A DNA stretch of 64,000 nt from Gemmatimonadetes bacterium 2013_60CM_65_52 (GTDB lineage: Bacteria > Gemmatimonadota > Gemmatimonadetes > Gemmatimonadales > Gemmatimonadaceae), in contig NGFI01000014.1 of assembly GCA_002215645.1 (NCBI GenBank), positions 186,001 to 250,000 of the forward strand, written 5' to 3'. The position numbers were made by a program, and so were the translations under genes. Below are positions 37,843 through 47,437 of this stretch, one piece after another (the first letter of the stretch is position 1; each line of letters opens with the position of its first letter). A model generated the notes under the pieces. That model saw nothing but the letters and a program-made list of their open reading frames with translations. It had not been told where the DNA came from and did no database searches.

Positions 37843-38753
37843 CCGCAACGTCTCCGCCGCTCGCCGACATCGTCACTGAACGCGCCGCGCCGCCTCCCGA
37901 GCGTCGCCGTACCATGCTCGGGGATCTCGCGGAGATCGTGGCGGAGCTTCGGCAAAGCCGCGACATCATTCATCAGCTCACGCTGCGCGACATCCGGATC
38001 CGCTACAAGCAGGCGGTGTTCGGATTCGCCTGGGCGTTGCTGCTACCCGCGTCCGTGGTGCTGGCGGGTCTCGCCGTGCGCCTCGCCTTCGCCTACGTGT
38101 CCGGCCGTCACATCGCCATGAATCAGATCGCGGGCATGGCGCTCAAGGCAGTGCCGTGGGGTTTCTTCGTCGGCTGCCTCAATTCGGCGACGCCGAGTCT
38201 CGTGTCCAACAAGGCGCTGGTGACGAAGATCTACTTCCCGCGCGAGGTGCTGCCGCTCGGCTCCGTGCTCGCGCAGACCTTCGATTCCAGCATCGCGATG
38301 GTGATCGTGGCGGTGGTCCTTCCGTTCCTGAAGGTGACGGCGTCCGTCCAGATCCTTTGGGCGCCGCTGCTGCTCGCACTGTTGTGGATCCTCGCGCTGG
38401 CGGCCGGGCTCTTTCTCAGTTGCGCGAATCTCTTTTTCCGCGACGTGAAGTATCTCGTCCAGATATTCGTCACGTTCGGCATCTTCCTCACCCCCGTGTT
38501 GCTCGACGCGGCGATGTTCGGCCCGACGGGCTCGCGGCTCATGATGCTGAATCCCGTCGGCGCGATTCTGGAGGGACTCCGCCTCAGTGTCGTGGAGCAT
38601 CACTCGTTGCTGGAGACGGTGCGCGCGCCCGCCGGATTCGTCGTCTGGCAGCCCGCCTATCTCCTGTATGTCGCCGTCATCGCGATCGGCGGACTGTTCA
38701 TGAGCGCGCTGTTCTTTCACCGGTCCGAGCGCCGGTTCGCGGAGCTGGTCTGA
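37839..38753 (+). CDS. Wzm/TagG-like ABC-2 transporter permease
   Basis: The protein has 304 residues with about six predicted membrane segments, in the pattern of ABC-2 permeases that export polysaccharides, teichoic acids or O-antigen (Wzm, TagG, KpsM). The N-terminal cytoplasmic part contains the family stretch LTLRDIRIRYKQAVFGFAW near residue 47, and KIYFPREVLPL lies near residue 130. It starts with GTG in a GTGA overlap with the glycosyltransferase stop and is followed 16 bases later by the matching ATPase gene. The pair should form an inner-membrane exporter. In this context the cargo may be the glycosylated peptide or a lipid-linked precursor, which is inference. Wzm/Wzt-type exporters are uncommon partners of NRPS genes; MacB or MATE/RND systems are usual. 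Confidence 0.9.
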   Translation: MTATSPPLADIVTERAAPPPERRRTMLGDLAEIVAELRQSRDIIHQLTLRDIRIRYKQAVFGFAWALLLPASVVLAGLAVRLAFAYVSGRHIAMNQIAGMALKAVPWGFFVGCLNSATPSLVSNKALVTKIYFPREVLPLGSVLAQTFDSSIAMVIVAVVLPFLKVTASVQILWAPLLLALLWILALAAGLFLSCANLFFRDVKYLVQIFVTFGIFLTPVLLDAAMFGPTGSRLMMLNPVGAILEGLRLSVVEHHSLLETVRAPAGFVVWQPAYLLYVAVIAIGGLFMSALFFHRSERRFAELV

Positions 38754-38769
38754 TGGGAGGGCGCGACAC

Positions 38770-39957
38770 ATGACCGTCTCCCGCATCGTCTTCGATCACG
38801 TCTGGAAGAAATTCCACCGCGGGCAGATCCACGACAGCCTTCGCGATCTCATTCCCGCCGTCGCCAATCGTCTGCTAGGGCGCGGCGAGAACGAACGCGA
38901 GCTGAGCGAGGGCGATTTCTGGGCCGTCCGCGACCTCTCGTTCGAGGTGATGCCCGGCCAGTGCCTTGGCATCATCGGACCGAACGGCTCGGGCAAGAGC
39001 ACGTCACTCAAGCTGCTCACACGCATTCTCGAGCCCACGCGCGGTCACTGCGAGATTTTCGGGCGGGTCGGCGCCCTCATCGAGGTGTCGGCAGGATTTC
39101 ACGGCGACCTCACGGGACGGGAGAACGTTTTCTTGCAGGGCGCCATCATGGGGATGAGCCGCGCCGACATCGTGCGGAAGTTCGACGAGATCGTCGAGTT
39201 CTCCGGCGTCATCGACGCGATCGACACGCCGGTGAAGCGTTACTCGAGCGGCATGAACGCACGCCTGGGATTCTCGATTGCCGCGCATCTCGAGCCGGAG
39301 GTGCTGATCATCGACGAGGTGCTCTCGGTGGGCGACCTGTCGTTCCAGGAGCGCGCATTCGGCCGCATCCGCGACCTCACACGAAGCGGCATCCCCGTCG
39401 TCATGGTGTCGCATCAGCTCGAGCGCGTCGCGGAGTTGTGCTCGAGCGTCATTCTGCTCATCGAGGGTGGTGTTGCGGCGCACGGAACACCGAGAGAGGC
39501 GATTTCCGCGTATGTGCGTCAGGCGGACGTCTGGCGTGCGGCGGTCAACTCCGGACTGATCGTGTTCGATTCGGTCAGCCTTTCCGAGGAGTCTGTCGTC
39601 TCCGGCGAGCGGTTCGCCGTCCTCGTGAGAGGGCGCATTCCGAATCCGATCGGTGAACAGATCGAGCCCGTGCGTGTTCGCCTGCGCTCCCTCGTCACCG
39701 GCACCATCCTGTACGCCACGGGCTCACAGGGGCTTCGCTTCGACATCGCGCGAGTGGGCGAGTTCAGCGTGCGGATCGACCTCCAGGCCAACGTTGCGCC
39801 GGGCAAGTATCTCGTGGAAGTGATTGCCGTGGACCCCGCGGCCAAGAAGGACGTCGCGACCTATCCGGCAATCATGCTGGACGTGCAGAGCCCTGGTGAC
39901 TTCGTGGGCACCGTGCAGTTGAACGCCTCCATGTCGCTGCTGGAGCCCATCGCGTGA
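38770..39957 (+). CDS. Wzt-like ABC transporter ATPase with C-terminal cargo-type domain
   Basis: The protein has 395 residues. The ATPase domain shows Walker A GPNGSGKST (70-78), the signature YSSGM (158-162), Walker B VLIIDE (178-183) and the switch His in VSHQLE. The segment before Walker A (about 55 residues) and FWAVRDLSFEV are typical of the polysaccharide-export group. Residues from about 255 to 390 form a beta-rich extension resembling the Wzt C-terminal domain, which in O-antigen systems reads the modified glycan end. Here it may recognise a sugar or peptide end on the cargo. The stop overlaps the GTG start of the following NRPS gene (GTGA), so exporter and synthetase are probably made together. 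Confidence 0.9.
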   Translation: MTVSRIVFDHVWKKFHRGQIHDSLRDLIPAVANRLLGRGENERELSEGDFWAVRDLSFEVMPGQCLGIIGPNGSGKSTSLKLLTRILEPTRGHCEIFGRVGALIEVSAGFHGDLTGRENVFLQGAIMGMSRADIVRKFDEIVEFSGVIDAIDTPVKRYSSGMNARLGFSIAAHLEPEVLIIDEVLSVGDLSFQERAFGRIRDLTRSGIPVVMVSHQLERVAELCSSVILLIEGGVAAHGTPREAISAYVRQADVWRAAVNSGLIVFDSVSLSEESVVSGERFAVLVRGRIPNPIGEQIEPVRVRLRSLVTGTILYATGSQGLRFDIARVGEFSVRIDLQANVAPGKYLVEVIAVDPAAKKDVATYPAIMLDVQSPGDFVGTVQLNASMSLLEPIA

Positions 39958-42900
39958 CACCGGGCTCGGGCCAACCGATGACGAACGGCGAGGAGCATCA
40001 GGCGGTCGTCCCGATCGAATCGCCGGCCAGTGTGTACGGTGTTCCCGAGCTGAGCGAGTCGATCGAAGGGGTGTTTCCGCTCACGGGACAACAGCAGGGA
40101 ATGCTGTACAACTGGCTGCAGGATCGACACTCGGGCCTCGACATCCTGCAGCTGGCGGTCACGCTCGACGGCATCGACATCGCGGCGTTCCGGCGTGCGT
40201 GGCAGGCGATGGTGCAGCGGCACCAGATCCTGCGGATGCGATTCCGTTGGCAGGATGTGGACGAGCCCGTGCAGGAGATCGCGCACGATCTGACGCTCGA
40301 GTTCGAGGAGGCGGATTGGAGCGCGCTGTCTCCGGCCGCGCAGGACGACAAGTTGGAGGAGTGGCTCGCGACGGACCGGCGGAACGGATTCGATCTCGGA
40401 GCACTGCGCCTCGCCCATTTCGGCTACTTCCGCATCGGTGAATCGCAACACGTGTTCACGATGTCGATGCCGCATATCCTCCTGGACGGCCGAAGCTACG
40501 TCACGATGTTCGGCGAGGTCTTCGAGGTCTACAACGCCGAGAGCGAGGGGCGTGGATCGAAGCTTCCGGACGTTCGTCCGTACAGCGACTATCTCGCGTG
40601 GCTCCAGGGTTGCGACCATGCGCCCGCGCTCGAGTACTGGGGCGCAATCCTCAGCGGATTCTCGTCTCCGGTCTTTCCCGAGGTCGGCACGGACGGCGAG
40701 GCGGTCGGTACGCCGGACCATACGGAACAGCGTGTCACGCTCACGCGCGAACAAACAGAGCGTCTGACAGCGTTCTCGGTAGCTCACAAGCTGACGCCGA
40801 GCATCATGGTACACGCCGCGTGGGCGCTGTTGCTCGCGCGCTACGCCGGAACGGATGACGTGGTGTACGGCGTGACGAGGGCCGCCCGCCGCGCCGCGCT
40901 GGACGGCGACAAATCCGCAAACCGGATGGCAGGCATCTTCATCAACACGCTTCCGGAGCGGGTCTGCATCCGCGACGACCAACGGGTGATCGACTGGCTG
41001 CACGAGCTGCGTCATAATCAGACCGAGGCGCGGCCCCACGAACAGGTGCCGCTCCCGATGGTGCAGTCGTTGACCGAGGTGCCATTGGGCACGCCGCTCT
41101 TCGAGACGCTCGTCATCTTCGAGAACCGCCTGGAGTCGCGCGTGCTGGAGCGAGTGGACTCTCGCTTGAGCCGTCTGCGTGTCAGGGAGCAGACGAGCGT
41201 CCCCATCACGCTGCACGCGTACGCCGAGAAGGAGATGCTGCTGCGCATCGAGTATGACCGGGTGCGCATCCGCGATGGCGCCGTACGCCGCATGCTCCCC
41301 CAGCTCGCCCACCTGCTCATGGCGCTCGTCGATCATGGTGACGGTCGGCTCGGTGAGATCGAGTTGATTACACCGGAGGAGCGGAGCGTCCTCCTCGAAC
41401 GTTGGAACAACACCGCGGCCGACTTTCCGCGGGACGTGTGCGCACACCAGTGGATCGAGCAAACTGCCGCTCGCCACGCCGATCGCGTGGCCGTCGAAGA
41501 CACGGCGGGCGCGATGACGTACGCCGAGCTCGATACGGCCGCGAACCGGCTCGCGCACCATCTGATTGCGTGCGGCGTAACGCCGGGCTCATTGGTGGCG
41601 ATCTGTCTCGAGCGGTCTCGCGACCTCGTCGTGAGCATGCTCGCGGTGTGGAAGACTGGCGCCGCGTATGTACCGCTCGACCCGGACTATCCCGCCGGCC
41701 GAATCGCCGACATCGTGGAGGATTCGCGGCCGGGTGTCATCGTCAGTCACCGAGATCTGGCCGAGCGGGTCCCGGGAGGCACTGCCAACATCGTGTTCCT
41801 CGATGAAGAGCAGGCGCGCATCGCGTCGGCATCAGGCGCCGCGCCCAACGTGCGCGTTCGCAGCGACGACCTCGCGTACGTCATCTTCACCTCCGGATCC
41901 ACCGGTCGCCCCAAGGGCGTCGAGCTGCGGCACCGCGGGCTCGTGAACTTCCTCAATAGCATGCGGAAGGCGCCCGGCATCACGGAGTCCGACGCGCTGC
42001 TGGCTGTGACCACGGTGTCGTTCGACATCGCCGCGCTGGAGCTCTTCCTTCCGCTCGTGAGCGGCGCACGCGTCATGATCGCTTCGCGCAACGTTGCCAT
42101 CGACGGCCATGCGCTCGCCGAGCGTATCGCCAGCACGCGCGCGACGATGATGCAGGCGACACCGGTGAGCTGGCGCATGCTGCTCGACGCCGGATGGACG
42201 AACCCTTCGCGCATCAGGATGCTCTGCGGCGGAGAAGCCCTTCCGTCGTCGCTCGCGGCCGAACTGAATGCCACGGGTGCCGAGCTGTGGAACATGTACG
42301 GGCCGACCGAGACGACGATCTGGTCTTCGGTCGATCGCGTTGATGACGCACGAAGCGGCGCCATCGTGCCCGTTGGCCCACCAATCGACAATACGACGTT
42401 TTACGTGCTCGACGCGAAGCTGCGTCCCGTTCCAGTCGGCGTTGCGGGTGAGCTCCTCATCGGCGGCGAGGGAGTGGCGAGAGGCTACCTGGGCCGCGAC
42501 GATCTCACCGCGGAGCGGTTCGTCGCCAATCCGTTCGAGAGCGGCACCGATGCGAAGCTGTATCGCACCGGTGATCTCGTGCGCTACCGCTCGGACGGAC
42601 GCCTCGAGTTCCTCGGGCGAATGGATCATCAGATCAAGCTTCGTGGCTATCGCATCGAGCTCGGTGAGATCGAAAGCGCGCTCACACGGCAGCCCGAGGT
42701 GCATTCGGCGATCGTGGTCGTGCGCGATGACGCTGGAAGCGAGCCGCAACTTGTGGCCTATTGCATCAGCGCGGCCGGTACGCCTCCGGCGAACAAGCGC
42801 TCCGCAGACATTCTCGCCGCCGTCGCGACTTCTCTGCCGGCGTACATGGTGCCGAGCGTCATCGTCTGGCTCGACACGTGGCCGCTTACGTCCAACGGCA

Positions 42901-45900
42901 AGATCGATCGCAAGCGACTCCCGGCTCCGGAGCGCAATGCGGCAGAGTCGCGCCGAGCGTTCGTGGCGCCGAACACCGCGGACGAGCGGGCACTCGCGGA
43001 GCTGTGGTCGGAAGTACTCAAGCGCGAACACATCGGGGCGCACGATGACTTCTTCGAGCTGGGCGGGCACTCGCTCCTCGCGACGCGTTTGCTCAATCGC
43101 ATTCGCCGAGCGTTCGGAGTCGACGTGTCGTTGCGCGACCTGTTCGCCGCACCGACGCTGTCGGAGCTGGCCGCGACGCTCTCGGATCGAAGGAAAGCGG
43201 GTGGCGTGACGTTGGCGCGGCAGATACGTGCCGTACAGCGCGAAGGGATCATTCCGCTCTCCTACGTGCAGCAGCGGTTCTGGTTCCTCGAGCAGGTTGC
43301 GCCGAGCGCCGTGTATAACATCCCGCTCGCGTGGTCCTTCGACGGCGCGCTCGACGCGGATGCGCTACGCGGAGCGCTCAACGGCGTCATCGCGCGGCAC
43401 GAATCGCTGCGTACCCGATTCGTCGCGGTCGAAGGGTGGCCGCAGCAGATGATCGAAGATGCGCTCGTGCTCGACTTGCCCTCGGAGAGTGTCGACGGCG
43501 AGAACGGCGATGCACGAGCGAGCCGCATCTACGAGGACATGGCGAGAGCGTCCTTCGACCTCGCGGCCGGCCCTCTGATTCGTGCCCGCCTCCTTCGTCT
43601 GTCGCCGACGCGGCACGTGTTGATCGTGATCGTGCATCACATCGTCTTCGACGGATGGTCCACCAACATCTTCTGCGACGACCTGGCCAGATTCTACGCG
43701 GCCTTCTCGACGGGCGATCACGCTCCGGTGTCGGCGCTTCCGGTACAATACGCCGATTTCGCAACGTGGCAGCGCGAGACCATGACGGACGCGGTCATGG
43801 AGGAGCAGCTCGCCTATTGGCGGAAGCAGCTCACGGGTGCGCCGGCGGCGCTGGAGCTGCTTGCAGATCGTCCGCGCCCCGCGGTGCAATCGAACTCGGG
43901 CGCCAAGGTGCCGGTGCTGATCGACGCGCCGCTCTTCGCGAGTCTGCAAGCGCTCGCGCAGCGCCAGGACGTCACGGTGTACATGGTGCTCATGGCGGCA
44001 TTGTATGCGCTGCTGTACCGCTACTCCGGACAGGACGATGTCGTCATCGGCACGCCGATCGCCAATCGCAACCAGCGCGAGACGGAGAGCCTCATCGGCT
44101 CGTTCGTGAACATCCTTGCCCTCCGCGCTCGCATCGCGTCGGAAGCCCCGTTCTCGGCGCTGTTGGCGCAGGTCCGCGAGAACACGTTGGGCGCGTACGC
44201 GAATCAGGACGTGCCGTTTGAACGGCTCGTCGAGACGATCAATCCGCAACGAGACCCGTCGCGCACGGCGTTCTTCCAGGTGTTCCTCGCATTTCAGAGC
44301 GCCGGGGAGAATCCGGTTCCGAGGTTGCCGGGCATCGCCGCGGACGTGCTGGCGCCGCCCGATGCCGGTGTGTCGCGGTACGACATGACGTTCTTCATCG
44401 ACGAGACGGAGCGGGACATCCGTGGCGTGCTCGAGTACAACACTGATCTGTTCGACGAAGACAGCGCGGCACGGTTTACACAGCACTACCTGAACGTGCT
44501 TCGCGACGTCGCACGAAATCCTGGCGCGCAGGTGTGTGAGCTGAATGTCCTTTCGAGCGGCGAGACCGCGCGTCTCCTGCACGAATGGAATGCCACGAGC
44601 GCGGACGCACCAGCAGACCGGTGTACGCACAACTGGATCGAGCGGACGGCGCGGTCCCATCCGTCGCGCATCGCCATCGAGGACGAACGAGGACTGTTCA
44701 CCTACGCCGAGCTCGATGCGGCAGCGAACAGGCTTGCGCGTCATCTTCGGGAGCGGGGCGTCACACGCGGAACGCTCGTGGCTGTGAGCGTGGAGCGCAC
44801 GCGCAACCTCCTCGTGAGCGTCCTCGCGACGTGGAAGGCGGGCGCGGCATACGTTCCGCTCGATCCGGAATATCCAGCCGCGCGCATTTCGCAGATCATC
44901 GAGGACGCTGCACCGGCGGTGTTCCTGACGGAAAGCGCGTTTCTCGATCGCCTGCCCGACATCCCGACTGCGCTCGTTCAGCTCGACGCGCATCGCGCGG
45001 CGATCGACGCACATGAGGACACGCCCCTCGACGTGTCGAGCGATCCTTCCGATCTCGCGTACGTGATCTTCACGTCAGGATCGACGGGCCGGCCCAAAGG
45101 GGTGCAGATCGAGCATGGGAACCTCGTCAACCTGCTCAATAGCATGCGGGTCCGCCCTGGTTTCCAGGATACGGATGTGCTGCTGGCCATCACGACGGTC
45201 TCGTTCGACCTGGCGGTGCCGGACCTCTACCTGCCGCTGATCGTTGGCGGGCGCATGGTGATTGCTCCGCGGGAAACGGCGATCAACGGGCCGGCGCTTG
45301 CTGCGCTGATCGAGCGCGCCAACGTGACGATCATGCAGGCGACGCCCGTCACCTGGCAGATTCTTCTCGAGTGCGGCTGGACCAATCCGCGCCGCATGAA
45401 GATGCTCTGCGGCGGCGAGGCCGTGTCGATTCCCCTCGCGGAGCGCCTGACCGCAACCGGCGGTGAGCTCTGGAACATGTATGGGCCGACGGAGACGACC
45501 GTGTGGTCGGCGGCCGATCGTGCGACGACGGACGATGCCTTCGGTGTGCTGCCCATCGGCGGACCGCTCGACAACACGAGACTGTTCGTGCTCGACGAGC
45601 ACATGCAGCCCGTTCCGATCGGCGTCGCCGGAGAGCTGCACATTGGCGGTGCCGGTGTTGCTCGCGGCTATCTGAACAAGCCGGAGATGACGTCGCAGAA
45701 ATTCGTGACCGACCCGTTCGACGCGCGCCGCGGCCGAGTGTACAAGACCGGCGACCGCGTGCGCTATCGCCCGGATGGCCGGCTTCAGTTCCTGGGACGC
45801 ACCGATCACCAGGTGAAGGTCAGGGGCTATCGCATCGAGCTCGGCGAGATCGAGGCGGCGCTGCGCGAGCACGAGTCGGTCGACGACGCGGTGGTCATCG

Positions 45901-47225
45901 CGCTGGACGATGGCGTCGGCATGAAGCGTCTTGTCGCGTATGTGCAAGCGGAGAACGTCGCCGGCGTCGAATGGAACCGCTTTCTCGGCAGCCGCCTGCC
46001 GCACTACATGGTTCCGGCCGTCGTGATTCCGCTCGCACGACTTCCGCTGACGGTCAACGGCAAGATCGATCGCGCGGCGCTGCCGGCGCCGGATACGGAG
46101 CTCACTCGCTCCGAATCGCTGGGCCCGCGCGACGAGATCGAAGCCCGCGTCCTGCGCATCTGGCACGAGATACTCGGCAACAAGAACATCGGTGTGACCG
46201 ACCGCTTCAACGACGTCGGCGGTCATTCGCTTGCGGCCGTGCGGGTCTTCACGCGAATCAATGCTGACTTCGCCCGTTCAATCCCGCTCGCCACGATACT
46301 TCGGCGCGACACCGTTGCCGCGCTCGCGGAGATTCTCCGCGCACCGGAGACGGCCGACGAGTGGCAATGCATCGTCCGATTCCCCAGCGCGACGAGCGGA
46401 CAGCCGATCTTCTGCGTGCACGCCGCGATGGGCAACGTTCTCATCTACGAGCGGTTCGCGCAGCGGCTGGGCACGGACCATCCCGTGTACGGCATCCAGG
46501 CGGTCGGAAACTTCGGCTCGCAGCTTCCACACGAGACCGTCGAGGAGATGGTCGCGTACTATGCCGCGGAGGTGTTCAAGGTTCAGCCCACCGGTCCGTA
46601 CGTCTTCTTCGGACTGTCGCAGGGCGGCATGCTGGCGCTCGCACTCGCCCACTACATGCGCTCGCACGGTCACGAGGTGAAGCTCGTCGTGATGTACGAT
46701 ACGAGCGGTCCCGGGTATCCCAGGCTGACGATGGCCGGCCGGGTGCATCGGTACCTGACGGAGCACGGAGACATTACGCTGCGCCGCCTGTGGTTGATGT
46801 TTGCGGTCGGCACCGTGCCGCTCCGCGAATGGCGTTCCCTCTACTGGAAGATCCGCGAGCGCGCCTATGAGACGCGCGATTGGTGGCGTGGCGAGCTTCA
46901 ACGCAACAGGCTGCTACGACGGTTCCGTCACCAGAATCCGCCGCTCGATTTCCCTCTTCCGCCGAACGTCAGCAGAGTCTTTCTTGCCCATCACCGCGTG
47001 AGCGAGCGATACACACCACCATTCTGGCCGGGGCGCATCACCTACATTCGCGCGGAGCAGGCGTTCGCCGGGACCGTTCCGGACGACCTTCGCGGCTGGG
47101 GCGGCCGGGCGGCTGACATCGAGATCCACAACCTGCCGGGCGGCCATAACGAAGGGATGTGGGAGCCCGGCGTCGATGACCTCGCGAGGTTGTTCCGCAA
47201 GTTCCTCGAGCCGTCCTCGGAGTAA
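39954..47225 (+). CDS. NRPS two modules with thioesterase, C-A(Gly)-T-C-A(?)-T-TE
   Basis: The protein has 2423 residues with a GTG start overlapping the ATPase stop. The first condensation domain reads PHILLDG near 175 (first His replaced by Pro, catalytic second His kept). It resembles the C domain that follows the epimerase at 30.3 kb more than ordinary LCL domains (DR..GFDL, LDGRS). A1 (TSGSTG near 646) has code D-I-L-Q-L-G-M-I-W-K, Gly type. T1 is LGGHSLL near 1036. C2 has HHIVFDG near 1230. A2 (TSGSTG near 1707) has the unfamiliar code D-L-P-Q-L-G-M-V-W-K, left unassigned. T2 is VGGHSLA near 2088. The thioesterase has GLSQG with Ser2222 and a candidate His in GGHNEG. It could finish a separate short product or receive the peptide from the divergent line; sequence alone does not decide. 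Confidence 0.92.
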   Translation: MTPGSGQPMTNGEEHQAVVPIESPASVYGVPELSESIEGVFPLTGQQQGMLYNWLQDRHSGLDILQLAVTLDGIDIAAFRRAWQAMVQRHQILRMRFRWQDVDEPVQEIAHDLTLEFEEADWSALSPAAQDDKLEEWLATDRRNGFDLGALRLAHFGYFRIGESQHVFTMSMPHILLDGRSYVTMFGEVFEVYNAESEGRGSKLPDVRPYSDYLAWLQGCDHAPALEYWGAILSGFSSPVFPEVGTDGEAVGTPDHTEQRVTLTREQTERLTAFSVAHKLTPSIMVHAAWALLLARYAGTDDVVYGVTRAARRAALDGDKSANRMAGIFINTLPERVCIRDDQRVIDWLHELRHNQTEARPHEQVPLPMVQSLTEVPLGTPLFETLVIFENRLESRVLERVDSRLSRLRVREQTSVPITLHAYAEKEMLLRIEYDRVRIRDGAVRRMLPQLAHLLMALVDHGDGRLGEIELITPEERSVLLERWNNTAADFPRDVCAHQWIEQTAARHADRVAVEDTAGAMTYAELDTAANRLAHHLIACGVTPGSLVAICLERSRDLVVSMLAVWKTGAAYVPLDPDYPAGRIADIVEDSRPGVIVSHRDLAERVPGGTANIVFLDEEQARIASASGAAPNVRVRSDDLAYVIFTSGSTGRPKGVELRHRGLVNFLNSMRKAPGITESDALLAVTTVSFDIAALELFLPLVSGARVMIASRNVAIDGHALAERIASTRATMMQATPVSWRMLLDAGWTNPSRIRMLCGGEALPSSLAAELNATGAELWNMYGPTETTIWSSVDRVDDARSGAIVPVGPPIDNTTFYVLDAKLRPVPVGVAGELLIGGEGVARGYLGRDDLTAERFVANPFESGTDAKLYRTGDLVRYRSDGRLEFLGRMDHQIKLRGYRIELGEIESALTRQPEVHSAIVVVRDDAGSEPQLVAYCISAAGTPPANKRSADILAAVATSLPAYMVPSVIVWLDTWPLTSNGKIDRKRLPAPERNAAESRRAFVAPNTADERALAELWSEVLKREHIGAHDDFFELGGHSLLATRLLNRIRRAFGVDVSLRDLFAAPTLSELAATLSDRRKAGGVTLARQIRAVQREGIIPLSYVQQRFWFLEQVAPSAVYNIPLAWSFDGALDADALRGALNGVIARHESLRTRFVAVEGWPQQMIEDALVLDLPSESVDGENGDARASRIYEDMARASFDLAAGPLIRARLLRLSPTRHVLIVIVHHIVFDGWSTNIFCDDLARFYAAFSTGDHAPVSALPVQYADFATWQRETMTDAVMEEQLAYWRKQLTGAPAALELLADRPRPAVQSNSGAKVPVLIDAPLFASLQALAQRQDVTVYMVLMAALYALLYRYSGQDDVVIGTPIANRNQRETESLIGSFVNILALRARIASEAPFSALLAQVRENTLGAYANQDVPFERLVETINPQRDPSRTAFFQVFLAFQSAGENPVPRLPGIAADVLAPPDAGVSRYDMTFFIDETERDIRGVLEYNTDLFDEDSAARFTQHYLNVLRDVARNPGAQVCELNVLSSGETARLLHEWNATSADAPADRCTHNWIERTARSHPSRIAIEDERGLFTYAELDAAANRLARHLRERGVTRGTLVAVSVERTRNLLVSVLATWKAGAAYVPLDPEYPAARISQIIEDAAPAVFLTESAFLDRLPDIPTALVQLDAHRAAIDAHEDTPLDVSSDPSDLAYVIFTSGSTGRPKGVQIEHGNLVNLLNSMRVRPGFQDTDVLLAITTVSFDLAVPDLYLPLIVGGRMVIAPRETAINGPALAALIERANVTIMQATPVTWQILLECGWTNPRRMKMLCGGEAVSIPLAERLTATGGELWNMYGPTETTVWSAADRATTDDAFGVLPIGGPLDNTRLFVLDEHMQPVPIGVAGELHIGGAGVARGYLNKPEMTSQKFVTDPFDARRGRVYKTGDRVRYRPDGRLQFLGRTDHQVKVRGYRIELGEIEAALREHESVDDAVVIALDDGVGMKRLVAYVQAENVAGVEWNRFLGSRLPHYMVPAVVIPLARLPLTVNGKIDRAALPAPDTELTRSESLGPRDEIEARVLRIWHEILGNKNIGVTDRFNDVGGHSLAAVRVFTRINADFARSIPLATILRRDTVAALAEILRAPETADEWQCIVRFPSATSGQPIFCVHAAMGNVLIYERFAQRLGTDHPVYGIQAVGNFGSQLPHETVEEMVAYYAAEVFKVQPTGPYVFFGLSQGGMLALALAHYMRSHGHEVKLVVMYDTSGPGYPRLTMAGRVHRYLTEHGDITLRRLWLMFAVGTVPLREWRSLYWKIRERAYETRDWWRGELQRNRLLRRFRHQNPPLDFPLPPNVSRVFLAHHRVSERYTPPFWPGRITYIRAEQAFAGTVPDDLRGWGGRAADIEIHNLPGGHNEGMWEPGVDDLARLFRKFLEPSSE

Positions 47226-47437
47226 GCTCGCGTTCGCCGAGTTCGAAGAGCGTGCCGACTGCGCGGATTCCGCACCGAGGTCGGCGAGCTCGATCTGATC
47301 TCACTGCCAACCGGGAGTGGAATCGGCAGTCGTGCTCCTGCGCGAAGACGCGCATTGGCCATACGCATGCGTCCTTACGCTGTCGCAAGGATGAATTAGC
47401 GCAACGATGCCTCCCGCCATCGACGAAGATTCGGGTC
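47226..47437. other. Convergent intergenic gap
   Basis: This 212-base stretch separates the end of the NRPS operon from the end of the convergent lipoprotein-like gene. A weak hairpin is possible where ACTGCC and GGCAGT face each other across 16 bases near 47306-47333, but no T-tract follows. I see no gene or convincing terminator in it. Confidence 0.4.

Noticed and set aside
47226-47437. Rho-independent terminator after the plus-strand NRPS
   Set aside because: The only hairpin has a 16-base loop, a 6-base stem and no T-tract.
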